Source: Grammothele lineata (Eukaryota > Basidiomycota > Agaricomycetes > Polyporales > Polyporaceae). Taken from it: DNA of 64,000 nt. The notes under the pieces are model-generated. The model saw nothing but the letters and a program-made list of their open reading frames with translations, had not been told where the DNA came from and searched no databases. Both the position numbers and the translations under genes were made by a program. Shown one piece after another: positions 21,915 through 33,299 of the stretch. How positions within the stretch are numbered: the first letter of the stretch is position 1; every line of letters starts with the position of its first letter. The stretch is from NCBI GenBank assembly GCA_002150815.3, contig NDFF03000005.1, forward strand, positions 236,869 to 300,868, written 5' to 3'.

Positions 21915-23213
21915 ATGACCGAGCTCGCTGATATCGAAGTTGAGTTGACCGGAGCTGCAGATTCCGGGCCGAGGCATGACGGATTGTTCAACCAACTATG
22001 GACGTGGGAAACCGCTCACCCGGATTCGTTCCGGACGCTCCTCCGGATGAAGCCTGCAGCATTTCGTTGTCTGCTCGACCTCATCCATAAACATCCCATC
22101 TTCAAAAACGCTTCGCCTAAGAAGCAGCGCGCTCCTAAGGATCAGCTCGCAGTTTTTTTGTACCGTATTGGGCACTACGGGAACGGAGCCTCTATCGACA
22201 CTGTTGCGTTATTGTTCGGGGTTTCCTCCACCAGCGTAGTCAACTACACTCATAGGGTCCTCATCGCCATCCTCGATCTCCACAACAATTTCGTATCATG
22301 GCCTGACGAAGAGCGTAAGAGCAAGGCACGCGAGTTTGTTGCAGAGCGCACCGCAAAAGAGGACGGTCTCCCGAATCAGCAATGGAGTGGTGGCATCATG
22401 GCAGGCGACGGAACACCCATCCCCTTGTATAATCGCCCGCGTTGGAATAGCCAGGACTTTTATGATAAAAATGGCGCGTATTCTTTGAACCTCCAGGTAA
22501 GTGCTAACATGCGACTATCTCAACCACGCAGCTCATAACGGTCCCGTCTATGTAGCTCTTGATCATGGTAGATACCCTTGAGATTGTCGATTACCACTCG
22601 GGACTCTTCGGCTCCCAGCACGACGCTAGCGCATTCCGCTTTCTTGAGACTTATAGGTCCCACTCTACACGGCTGGCCTCGGATGAGTGGGTGTGGGTCG
22701 ACTCTGGTTACGCGCAGTCCGCTTGGATGATCGGACCCATCAGGCACACCGACGGCTCGCCGCTGTCCCCCAAAGAACAGCAGTTCAACCGGAAGTTGTC
22801 GAACCTCCGCGTTAAAGTGGAGCACGCAATAGCGCGGCTCAAGGGGCGCTTTCAATGCCTGAAAGAATTGCGCATCAACGTACGTGTGATCACATCTATG
22901 TTATACATACGATAGTTGAGACTTGTAACTGATGGAACTACCCTTCATTAATCGGCTGCGTCGCTTTCAGATCAAGAACGCTCACAAATTCATCGAGGCC
23001 TCCCTGTGGGTGAGGGCATGCATTGTATTGCATAACTTCCTGATTCAGTGGGCTCTGAGTGCTGGTCCGGCGGCGGATACGACAACCCAGACGACAGCCG
23101 AGGACGAGATGGATTGGGATACGGAGACAGAGAGTCGGACTGATCTGGTGGGGGAACAGGAAGTGCTCGACGGTCAGCAACAGCGAAAGGAATGGCTTAT
23201 GGACGCCATGTAA
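21915..23213 (+). CDS. PIF/Harbinger DDE transposase, reading frame intact
   Basis: Exons 21915-22496, 22556-22879 and 22971-23213 join in phase to 382 residues, normal for HARBI1-like transposases. The N-terminal part has the helical region FRTLLRMKPAAFRCLLDLI and a helix-turn-helix around LLFGVSSTSVVNYTHRVL. The DDE_Tnp_4 core shows AGDGTPIPL (first Asp), the strand EIVDYHSG with GSQHDASAF, VDSGYAQSAW (second Asp), and KVEHAIARLKGRFQCL (catalytic Glu). The C-terminal exon has CIVLHNFL and an acidic tail. The TAG at 22,553-22,555 is the intron acceptor, not a stop: the minus-strand relative at 18 kb has its acceptor at the same alignment position. All key residues are present, so the protein could be active. 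Together with the 138-residue ORF it forms one element; terminal repeats were not found. Confidence 0.85.
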
Positions 23214-23451
23214 CATAGCGCAGATGACGGTCGTTGCGAAATCACAGTGGCTGCGGACGGTATTGCGCGAGTCAGCGCAAGGACTCGGAATAGCGGCGGA
23301 CACACAAAATGCACGAGAAGGGCAATCACTGAACAACGTCAATGATTTAGCGGTGGTCTATGCGAGGCCGTTGAAGGCAAAATCGAGTGTGACTGAACAG
23401 ATCGCGCGCAGTACCGTCCAAGTACTGTCGGATAACGATTGTTTGTTCCTT

Positions 23452-23590
23452 GGGTTCCAAAAGGCTAAGCGCCGTCTGGATTTTCCCGCTGGCCCCGAGC
23501 TTTCGGGGACGGCAAAAAGTATCATTTTAGGTAACTTAGGATGGCAGGAGGCCGTAGGCGTCTGTTTGGATGGCCGGCGCCTCCGCCCAA
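23452..23590 (+). mobile_element. MITE fragment, same family as 24.06-24.43 kb
   Basis: An internal portion of the MITE: AAGGCTAAGCGCCG, GGATTTTCC, a GGCCCCGAGC/GGGG hairpin-like part and TAGGCG follow in the same order and orientation as in the complete copy about 600 bp downstream. Both ends are missing. Confidence 0.65.
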
Positions 23591-24057
23591 AGCAACTCTG
23601 GTCGTGTACAAGGCACACGTGCACCCTGTCCGACAGCCCGCCTTTGGCGACCTCGTCCTTGGTCGGCACCCACCGCCTGCGCGTCTTCTGCATGAGCGGC
23701 GCGTCGGGGAGCAGCGCGTCCGCGATGCTCGTCGCAAACGCCGATGCCGACGCGGAAGAGGATGCGGCGGAGGCGGTCGAGTCCCCGCTGGACCGCAGGC
23801 TCCGCCGCTTCTCCGCTGCGTAGTTTTCGTCGCGTTCGTTGGGTTCGCAGTCCTCCGCGGCGCTCTCCGAAGGACTCTCGTCGTCTCCGGATGAGACGCT
23901 TTGAGTTGGGCTGATCGCGCGGGCTCGTTTGCGCTTACCGTAGGGAGGGTGCGCTTGCGGCACTCGCGTCCTCAACGTTCAACCTCGGCAGGGTGTGTAG
24001 GGCTCGCGAATACTCCGAGGACAAAGCGCGCGTGGCACGCGTACGGGAGGGGCGCAG

Positions 24058-24434
24058 CAGGACCCCTGAAAAGTGGCGGGAGAGGCCGTCCGATAGACGC
24101 CCGGGTTTTGGAGGGTTCGTGTCCGGACTGGTTTTGAGGCCAATGTCCGGATGACGACCTCTCCTCGAGCTCCCGAAGGCTAAGCGCCGACCGGATTTTC
24201 CGGCCAGCCCCTTCGGGGCCGGAAGAAATCGCCATGTTTGGTATCTTCGGAAGGCGGGGTGCCATAGGCGCCCGGGTGGACGACCTCCTCCCCACCCATG
24301 TCCGGACTTTCGGACGGCTTGGAGGCTCATTTTGGCCCTCCACATCCGGACTGTTGGCCAACGTTGAGGCCCAAATTCGCTAAGTGCCGTCCGGATGGCC
24401 GGACTGCCTCCCCCGCCACTTTTCAGGGGTCCTG
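24058..24434 (+). mobile_element. Complete non-autonomous element (MITE), 377 bp
   Basis: The ends are inverse copies over about 36 bp, beginning CAGGACCCCTGAAAAGTGGC, with two mismatches. The CAGG start suggests the hAT superfamily, which makes 8-bp target duplications, but the flanks GGGCGCAG and GGGCAGCG agree at only 5 of 8 positions, so no target duplication can be claimed. There is no coding capacity. Other copies are at 23.45, 39.66 and 58.53 kb. Confidence 0.8.
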
Positions 24435-25334
24435 GGGCAGCGGACGCGGAGAGCGCGGGCGAGCCCTCGGCCATGTCAAGGGAGGTCCGGCGAAGGCGGA
24501 CCGGATGAACTGTTTAGGGGGATTCGGAGGGGAGGGGGCGGCCACTGGGGGCCCGGGGATTTCTCGATCGGGCAAGGTAATCGGCCCACAAGCGCCGCGC
24601 CGCGCGAGCTCGCGCGAGTCACTCTCCAGTTTCGCGGCGACCTGCAAGTAGACGTACGAGTTTTTTTCACCCGTGGCTTTGCCACGGCGCGTGCCTTCGG
24701 CAGTGTCAGCGATGTTGAGTTGGGTATACGTAGGGCTGAAAAAGCTGTCGCAAGGCGTAGTACATTCTATATCTCGAAAGCCAGAACAGAACCGTGGAGA
24801 ATGTCCATCGGCGTATAAGTAGCCCGTGAGCACTTCGAAGTGTTTGCGAAGGACCTTATGCACCCGTTAGCTCTGGCGCTCGTTCCAAGAGGGCATGCAT
24901 CCCTTGCTCGTTAGAGCTAGGATTTCACCCACCGTACGTCGTCCCACTTTTCCTGCGCTACGTCATAGCTGAGTCATCATCCAAGTCACATGAAATCCTT
25001 GACCTCCACGGTGGCTCGCGGCTCGCCGCTCAATCAACCCGGTGTGCTTCTCGGATTCTTGAACGCGCCGAACTCAGACATCTACCAGGGTAGCGCTACC
25101 GGCACTATCTAAGGCAGGCTCTATCAAGCCTTCTAAGTTGAAAAATTCAGCTACAAAGCACTTGTATAGGTGCAAGTGACCCTGAGCCGTCTCGATGGTG
25201 CACTCGTCGGCTCTCCTCCCCGCAAAAGACTATTTGAACAAGTGCCCGTGAAGGTATGTGAGCATTTCACAACATGATGCACTACGGTTCATGTTAATGA
25301 TTATGATCATGTCGGAGGCACTCTTGGCGTCCGC
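24435..25334. other. No gene seen
   Basis: About 900 bp between the MITE and the direct repeats. Frames are short on both strands and no motif is visible. Confidence 0.4.
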
Positions 25335-26450
25335 GCGCCTATGAATGCCCGTTGATAATCATTGCGCGCGCGACAGAGTGAGGACGCAAAGGCGCGGGGG
25401 CACGCACAAGTGAGCGTGGCCCGAGGGCATGCTACGCACCAACGCGAGTCACGACCGGGCGAGGATATCATAAGGCATACATGTGGCTGCCCGGAGCAAG
25501 GCAAACGCGGACCTTCGCTCCCGGTTGATAGACCCGTGGCACTCTGAGATACATCGCGTCCCTTGCAGCACACCCGTTGCCCGCCTCCCTGTCGGTACAA
25601 GCCGATGATACTCAGAGACTGGCGCGCGGGGGAGTATGAGCCTGAGTCTGCCAGGCTGTGTCTCTGCGAAGTCGTGGCGCATGTGTCATTTTCCTGTAAG
25701 TCCGCGATCTCTCGTCCATGAGGGCAGATGATGTTAGTATTCATGCTATTCTAATCCGAGTCATTCAGTTGAATACTAGTAGTACTTACCTACCAGCATC
25801 TTCTTCAGAACCCTCCATAGTAGTACTAGTCCGGCTACTTGGTCAGACGACAAGAATATATCGAGAGCGAAAAGATCGGCAATGTCTTCTAACAGACAAC
25901 GTTTCATCAGAGACTTCTCCTAATCAACTAGCTAATAGTAAGACGAGCAAGGGTAGCGCCGCCGCCCGGCGCTTTTCGAGTAGGTAAGCCCGAGTACTGT
26001 AGTACCCGTGAGGCCGCGCTTTGTAGACACAGCAAGCTTAAGATTTATACTAACAATTAGATATGCGCCAAAGGCACCGTTGCCCTCCGTGCACCCCCAT
26101 GCGCACCCGTTGCTAATTATTGCGCATGCGACAGCAAGGATTCGGGGGCGCGAGGGGCGGAGACGCGGGCCCGGACATGCAGACGTCGCGGAGCACAGGC
26201 GACGATGCTACGGGCGTAGGTACGGTCGATGGGAATAAGGCAAACGCGGGCCCCCGGTTGTTTGTTTGTATGCCTGTAGTACTATGAGATACACCGCGTC
26301 CGTGCGCACCCGTTGCCCACCACCACGGAGAGATAGGCCGAGGACTCGTGGAGGAGTGTGGGTGGGGGAACGCGGACGGCGGGTGGCCGCTAGGTTGTCT
26401 GCGAAATCGAGGCCCTTCCTCCGTTTTCCTGTAAGCCCGAGGTTCCGTGG
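25335..26450. repeat. Two diverged direct repeats of about 360-390 bp
   Basis: Unit 1 (about 25,335-25,720) and unit 2 (about 26,093-26,450) share, in order, CCCGTTG-TAAT-ATTGCGC-GCGACAG, GGCAAACGCGG, CCCGGTTG, GAGATACA-CGCGTCC, CACCCGTTGCCC, TCTGCGAA-TCG and TTTTCCTGTAAG-CCG. They lie in the same orientation with about 370 bp between them, 755-760 bp start to start. They could be a tandem duplication or old long terminal repeats; no retroelement protein is seen between them. Confidence 0.6.
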
Positions 26451-27002
26451 CCCCCGCGCGCCCGTACGTACCTTGTACCCGCCGCGGCGGTGCGACTGGG
26501 TTGGGACATGCGCGCGGGGTTATGGTCCCTCGTCGGGCTGTCGCTTCGCGAAAGACAGACCTGCGCCCTCGTCCCTCGGGCGCTCACGCCGCCTTTGGGG
26601 GCCCTCGTTCCTCGGGCCAATCGAGCCACATGGTTTGCCATGTGGCACCATGTGGCCTCTGCCGACGTACGCGAGTTACGCGTCGGTTGCCGCCTACGGC
26701 GGCAACTGTCCCATTGTTTATAGATGTAACAATGTCACGGTATTAGGCTTAAACCTCCGACTAGTAGATAGTGCTCTGCACAAGTAGTACTAAGTACTCT
26801 ATCAACTACTACATACAAGTTACTAAGTTACTTGTAGGTAAGCCTTTATCTCTCCGCATTTGAGCCTAGCGTGAGCGCGAGAAGAAATAAGCAAGTAAAC
26901 GGGCCCGATTCTACAGTGTGCGATTAACAAATTTCTAGTGCGAGCTTCGCCCGCAAACCCAGGTGCTAATGTTACTGGCAGCAGCAAGCCTGGTGCTTAG
27001 TA

Positions 27003-27024
27003 TCGCGGCGGCGCGCCGCCGCGA
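27003..27024. repeat. Perfect 22-bp GC palindrome
   Basis: The sequence starts TCGCGGCGGCG and is its own reverse complement over 22 bases. It is followed by AAGTAAAG and an AT-rich stretch. An identical palindrome sits at 51,756-51,777. Confidence 0.85.
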
Positions 27025-27228
27025 AGTAAAGCTTTATTAAAAGTATGAGCACTAACAATATCACATACACCCAGAGCAGCGCAAGAAAACATACAACCCG
27101 GGGGGCGGCGGCTCGAATACATGGCTCGCGAGCCGCACGAGCAGATGCGCGCGAGCGCAATGCGGGGTGGTACGCGCCCGTGCGCGGCGCGCGCCGCGCG
27201 GTGTAACCGAGCCGCTCACGTGCTGGCC

Positions 27229-27283
27229 GAACGGTCGAACGGTCTGCGGGCGTCTAATCAAACGGTCGAACGGTCGAACGGTC
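27229..27283. repeat. Short array of the 8-bp word GAACGGTC
   Basis: Five copies of GAACGGTC or AACGGTC occur in two clusters, 27,229-27,244 and 27,261-27,283. Confidence 0.8.
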
Positions 27284-28325
27284 CCAATCCAGAAATCCCC
27301 CGGAATGAGACACCTCCCACCCCGCCACGTCGAGCGCACGTCATCCCCTCCTCAGTAGTGCGCGGAATTGGTCTGCATAGGGGAGACTAGTCGACGCCCA
27401 GATAGACCAGTCGGTTGGAACGCGACCTGCCTTTCAATCTCCGCTCGCGTTCCGATCGACTGGGCCGAGTCTACAATGAGTGCTGCCTCACCAAGATTTT
27501 GCGAGTGGTTGTTCATCGCTGTGCGCAAGATATATTCACTTTTCCCTTCCTTTTACCCTGTAGCGGGTATACCTTCCCGGGCCGCTTCCCCACCGTACGT
27601 ACCCCATTTACCTTGTCCACACTGTCCCGCCTCCCTGATTCTCTTTGACAGCCACTTTTCTGCGGTTCAGGGTTCTTGTGTCGTTATTGCCGACCCTGCG
27701 CGTACCTCGAAGCCAGCAGAAGACTTAGCTGGTATATGCGCAGCCGTATTATGTTGCGATACAGCTCGCTGGCCTTCTCATTAACGTCGCCCTTGTTGGT
27801 CTGTTCGTGTTGCTCACATCCGAGCGGACGAACTCACGTAAGCTCCCTCTGCGGCACCACTTTCTCGGTTGGCGTATTCTTATCCGGTCTTCTTCCCCCT
27901 CGCCCGCATGGGCTGTTAAGCTGTGTTCGTGCAACGCACTACCTATGCTGCTTGGTAAATATGTTCCCAAATAGCGTAACATGTAGTATACATTTCAATC
28001 AATGCCTAGTCGTCCGACAATTCCTTCAAATCCTTGCCAGGACCCCTAGAACAGCTATCGCATTTGTCGCCTGACCGGGCCTCCCAACACACACTAGATA
28101 CGCCTAACCGGCACACCCGGCGCCCTCCATGGCGTCAACGTTCGGCGCAGGCGTTAAGTTCTAGCGTGGCGGCCAAGGAATGACTATGCGGTATATGCGC
28201 GATTCGGCAGCTGCGTGAGGCTTTGTGGTCTGCAGTGTGCATACAGGTTATTTTAGCTGATATGACAGCGAAGAGGACAGCGTATCATTCGGACCCACTA
28301 CTATACACGTGATCATCACGATAAC

Positions 28326-30867
28326 TCAGGAACTACCATCCAGACCAGTCATAGAGGACGATGTCGCCGATGCGGAGGATGGGCCAGATGACATGCCAGC
28401 AGATTCAGCTGTATCCGAGAAGCCTGGGGACGCAACTGTCGGACCCGGTGAGCCTGTGGCGGTCGGAGCGCTGTGGTATGAAATATGAGGACCCATAGGC
28501 ATAGAAGGGGTATAAGCAGCAGCAGCGGATGCTCCTGGCGGTGGCACGAGCACAAGCATTGCGCCTGTTGGCCACTGAGAAGGCTGCAGCAGGCGGCTGT
28601 GCCCCCCTGCCTGAGCAGTAGAAGAATGTAACGGAGGTAAGGCGTATATGGGGGACTGGGCGGGCGTTGACGAGACATCCAGAGGCCGTGTAGAGGGTAT
28701 TTCTGCGTGGGAGAACTCAGCCCCTTGTCGGGACATCTGCACTTGAGGGCTGAATGACGTTTGCTGTGCAGGCGAGGCAGGCACATACTCGGGGAAAGCC
28801 CCAAGCTGAGGCACTGGACTATAAAGCCATGGGGTAGGCGCTGCAGGCGCTTGGCCAAAGGAGGAGGATGACGTGAACGGCATGTGCTCGCGCGATACAG
28901 ACATGTGGTCGGATGTCATAGGTGGCGCGAGTTCGGACGGTGCGGACGCATGGCCGGACGACGATGGCGTGGGTGGCGTAAGCTCAGGCGGCGCAGACGT
29001 GTAATTGTACAGTCCGGAATCCCGACCGTGTGCAGGCGGCGCAAACTCTTGGCTGAGCGGGGATGGGGAAAATGTCGATGAGGAGGTGGGATGTGGTCGC
29101 CCTAGACGTGATCGAGACCGCATTGACATGGGAGCTGGCGCGGGTGCGTGATCCAAATGTGATGTGTCGGAAAGGGTTTGTGACGCCTGCATGGCAGGTG
29201 ATAAGGGCGGACGTATTAATGATTAATTGAATGAGTACATACCTGCACCTCTGGCATCGATAGAGCGCCGCGCCCGAAGAGTCTCTCCGTCGACATCATG
29301 GCCACTACGGGATCGATGCCCCGGTCATTGAGCGACTCGAAGTAACGTTGCTGTTGGGATTTCTGCGCATCCGCCCGTCTACACGCATCTAACACATCCT
29401 GCAGGGTTGCACGCAACTGCCTAGAAGCCGTGGCCGCAGGGGATTCTTGACGTTGTGAGGGATGGCTGGAGGACAATGACTGCGTAGACTTGGAGCCGAA
29501 CGTGGACTTGGAGCCGAAAGTCGACAACGAAGGCGCGGTGAGGGCAGGAGGGGCAGCCTGGGGGGCAAAGCTTGTGGATGCGGCGGATGCGGCGGACGAA
29601 TGACTGGAAGCAGATGCAGAATGATGAGAGAACGCACGAGCGATCGCCGAGGAGTCCTGAGGATGGGGAGGCACATCTCGAGCTTTGATCCTGGGCAGGA
29701 CATCCCGAGCCTGCTTGCCTGGATCCTCGCCATAAGCACTTCCCCCCAAGAGGCCTGGCCACCAGCTCGGCGTCTTGGCAAGGACCTTTACGACGCGATC
29801 TTTACAATTCTTGAGTGGCCCTTTCTTGGGCGCTGGCTGGCCTACTATCGGATAATCAGTAACGTGTGAAAACGTAACGGTGAGGGGATTGACATACAGG
29901 CCATCTCCGTGAGGCGGTCCATAGTCAAGTGTTCGCTGCCCTGGGGGCGTGGACGGTAGAGCCAGTTGGATGCCCACTCTTTACAACCGCTCTTGAACCT
30001 GCGAAAAGTGAGAAAACAGCAACGCATGCGAACGACAGCAGCTTACTGTGAAATCCTGTTACGAATGCTCTGCTGGTAACGTTGTTGGTTTTGTGGGAAA
30101 TCGTCCCTGTAGACGGAGGGTGCTCGGGGGGATGCGAAGACAGCTTGCGCTATAGACATACAGGCGGAATCAATGGAATTAGAACTTTTCTTTTGTACGG
30201 AGATCCGCAAATTACTGTCGCTAGGAACGTCCTCGCCGAGAATCTGCTTCGCGATCGAGGGGTGTGCTTCGAGATAATCCAGGATACCTGTGTCCAGCTG
30301 AGGGTATTTATCCCACTGAATATCGGGACCTCGACTTTGGCGTTTGGATGCGGGGCCGCGCCTCGCTCTCGAAGTCGCGGTGGTCGGGAGAGTATCAGTG
30401 AGTGCGTTTGGGACCGAGGCGGAGGGTGAGGCGACGGTGTGGTGGAAGGGGAAGAGGCGAGGGTCGTCTTCGAGAGGATTCTGCCCTTCCTGAGGACGAG
30501 GGAGAGGACGAGGGAAAGAGGGGAAGTTGGGGGCGCTGAGGTTATGACTGGCAGAACCGAATTCGTGGGGCTGGCCGCTGGCACTCCTGAGGTGGGTTGG
30601 AAGAGACCGGGTACTGGAGATATGGTGGTTTGTGAGATGAGCTGGAGACGCCCAGAGGTTCTGGACAAAGCCGGGCTGGGATGGAGAGGGTAAGGGAGCC
30701 GTATGGGACGGTGGGAAGTCTTGCGGGAAACCAGTTGGAGCTCCGCCTAGATTCGGCGGCGGCTGGACCAAGTTCGAGAAATTGTTGCTCTCCGCGGACT
30801 CGGAGATCACGGGGTCATCAACGCGGGCAGCGTCATACCGGAGTGGGTGTTGGCTCCAATGTGACAT
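28326..30867 (-). CDS. Uncharacterised 805-residue low-complexity protein
   Basis: Three exons, 30867-30047, 29978-29243 and 29186-28326, join in phase across GT-AG introns of 68 and 56 bp to 2,418 nt, with no stop. The N-terminal 150 residues are Pro/Ser-rich. About residues 170-270 have a basic patch and a folded-looking segment (IQWDKYPQLDTGILDYLEAH, later FPQNQQRYQQSIRNRIS) that resembles the W-[KD]..L...LLDWLEAHP domain of uncharacterised, expanded basidiomycete proteins thought to bind DNA. The middle has LAKTPSWWPGLLGG, a Ser/Ala-rich run and a helical stretch (LRATLQDVLDACRRADAQKS). The last 285 residues are Pro/Ser-rich and disordered. A transcription-factor-like or transposon-associated role is an inference from this layout. 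The gene appears intact and stands alone. Confidence 0.7.
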
Positions 30868-32707
30868 AGAGTAGAAGGGCTGTACGAGGGGTTCAGAGAG
30901 GCGAGCGCGAAGGCGAAAGCATCCAGTGACTCGTCAGCGAAATTTAAGCCTGACGCTTTCAAAGTTCAGAGAGTCCGTGAAAAAGAGTACGTGCGCTGCG
31001 AGGCGTCAGTTTAGCTCCCCATGGAGTTTAATGAAGCTACTTGGACGTCTTAAAAAACAAAAGCTTCCATGAATGACTTGATCGCCAATGTCACCGAAGT
31101 GGGAACGCCTCGCTCCCCCCCTGAGTCGGCCAACTGTATGACGCCTGTCCATCGAAGCCAGAGACGCATGCACACCGTGGGCACCGGAGGGTTAAGTCTG
31201 CGTAATACGGACTGCTTTGAGGGGACTACGAACCTCGAGTCAGCCCAACGAACGCTTCAGCGGCACATCTAAGCGATATCTTTATTCTATTCTTGTTTGC
31301 TATTTTTATAGGAGTCGCAAGCCGGGAGTCCACCACGCTTTTTCGTCAAGTTGGCGAGACGTTGGCGAGACAGCGAAACAGCAGCTTGCTTCTTACGAAA
31401 CCAGCACGAACTCGGCCGCGGCGGCCGTACGTACGGTCCTGTGTTCGAAATATCGGCATGGTCTTCCGAAGGTTAGGATGATGAGCGGCTGGCCTAAACG
31501 TACCCACCGCGGCAACTACTCGTACTCGAGAGTGCCACGCACCTGATAATTCCTGCAAGTTCTCTGCGGGACATCGACTGCGGGCCTGTCTCAGACGTTC
31601 GCGGAGTGTTCCGAGAAAGTTCTGTGTCCAGTCGACCGGAACGCGAACGGACATTAGTCTCGTTACCAAATGCCTTGAGGAGCACCGTCACTGTGACCCA
31701 TATTAACACCCCATTCACTCAAGCCGCGCCCTTCGCTTCTCTGACATGTTACACGCTGAACACACATCGCAGGTGCTAGTAAGTGGAGACTTCATACCAG
31801 TCTGAACGGACATTGAGTACAAGGCATTCTCCGAGTGGCAGCTCACACTACAGCTGCGTTCACCGAGTAATCAATCCTTCGACATGGCGCGGCGGAATCC
31901 GAGCTGAACGGCCGATTTCCAGCCTAGTAACTGAAACTGCTCATGTTGCTAAATATGACGGGTGCCGTGAGCTTCGAGTCGCCATCGTCTAGTGGCAGTC
32001 GTCGACGTGTCCATCTGGTGAGCACAACTTGTTGAGTAGGACGCATACATTCCGCGGCCTGGTATGTAGAAAACTGCTCGGCCCGCCTCCACTTGGGCTC
32101 TGTACGAGCATACATAGTCGCAGCCAATGCCTCGCAGTTGAGTACCTTGTACCAGGACTGATCGCCCTGCAGGGAGGCCTTGTTGAGCTAAGACGAAGCT
32201 CTTGCGGTCGCCTAAGGGAAATCGGCTCGAATTCGCTTGCTTTCGGGTTGAAGGAAGAAAACCCAAGTCTAACTCATCCGGCCGGCCATTCTGGTTGGCG
32301 ACAGTGAAGACGTCCGAGTGACGAGCCAAAGGTCAGGGCGCCTTTTTGCCTGGATCCGCGTAGGTCTGCTGAGCGCATCCGCTGAGCCTGGGACCCTTTC
32401 AACCCCGTTGGGCCCTTCTTTGCTCGCTCTTGGACCTAGGACCTCGTTCCCGATCCCGGATCCTCCACGCCTCAAGGACTCATTGACTGCGCGCCCCGCT
32501 TGCAGGCACTCCTCACCCCCGCCTTCCAGTCAACCGCCGCACCTAATTTGACGTGGGACGATTGCGGCGATTACCCCTGAGACTCAGTACTCAATACATT
32601 CGGTGTGCGTCAGACACCTCGTCGAATCCGACACGCCGCGCGTTCGCCGCGTTCGCCGCGCACGATGCGAGCTTCGATCCCTCAGGTGAGAAGGCACGCG
32701 CGCTATG
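30868..32707. other. No recognisable gene
   Basis: Upstream of the 805-residue gene no second gene could be supported on either strand. Frames are short and carry no family motifs. Confidence 0.45.
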
Positions 32708-33299
32708 TTACAGCAGATTGCGAAATGGATGAGACTGACCGAATTTTTTGGAGCGACGTGTGACGTGCAGGAAGACTCCGATCTTCCGACGCATCTTCCG
32801 ACCAGGTCTTCCAGCCTGTTAAGCGCCCACGGGCCGTCGTTCTCCGGCTGCAGAGAAAGGCATCCGCTTGACTGTACACCACCGTCAACGATAGCGAGAG
32901 TAAAAATTGACGTCAAGCGCCATTGTAAGGTGTATATCGTCCTTCCATGTCCATTTACATCGCTTCCAGTGAATGGAGTTTCGATATAGGGAGTTCTTTC
33001 CATGTTCTGAACTGTTGTTCCGCGAGTAATTATGTGCTGAGCTAGTTCAAAATTCTTCGAAAACTGTTGTATGTCTACTGGTACATGAAGAACCACTTTT
33101 AAAGTCGTGCCGACCTGTGAGCCTCACGCTGACATGCGAATGAGGTGCATGGCCAGTCCCCGAGCTGCCTAGCTTATGGGCGCCTAAGGGCCGGAAGGTT
33201 GCGTCGGAAGATGCGTCGGAAGATCGGAGTCTTCCTGCACGTCACACGTCGCTCCAAAAAAAACTCGGTCAGTCTCATCCATTTCGCAATCTGCTGTAA
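32708..33299. repeat. Inverted repeat with about 96-bp arms (possible MITE)
   Basis: The left arm (32,708-32,802) and right arm (33,203-33,299) are inverse copies. They start TTACAGCAGATTGCGAAATG at the outer ends and differ only by a two-base change in an A/T run and about one substitution. The 400-bp interior is unrelated to the arms and has no clear gene. High arm identity implies a recent origin or ongoing gene conversion. Confidence 0.8.

Larger units (their letters stand above)
21279..23213 (+). mobile_element. PIF/Harbinger element, limits unresolved
   Basis: The unit comprises the hairpin, TATA box, 138-residue ORF and transposase. I could not find matching terminal inverted repeats or a three-base target duplication by eye in the 400 bp on each side; the right side runs into an old MITE fragment at about 23.45 kb, so that end may be damaged. 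Confidence 0.6.
26451..28325. other. Repeat-rich spacer, no confident gene
   Basis: The stretch contains GC palindromes and a GAACGGTC array. Open frames such as 27,481-27,781 (plus) have no recognisable content. Confidence 0.4.

Noticed and set aside
22553..22555. In-frame TAG in the Harbinger transposase, first read as a nonsense mutation
   Set aside because: It coincides with an intron acceptor. Using a 59-bp intron (22,497-22,555) restores the frame, and the relative at 18 kb has its acceptor at the same aligned position.
24050..24442. 8-bp target duplication around the complete MITE
   Set aside because: The flanks match at only 5 of 8 positions, so it cannot be claimed.
27003..27024. 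Helitron 3' terminus (hairpin followed by CTRR)
   Set aside because: The palindrome is followed by AAGTAAAG, not CTRR, and no Rep/helicase frame is nearby.
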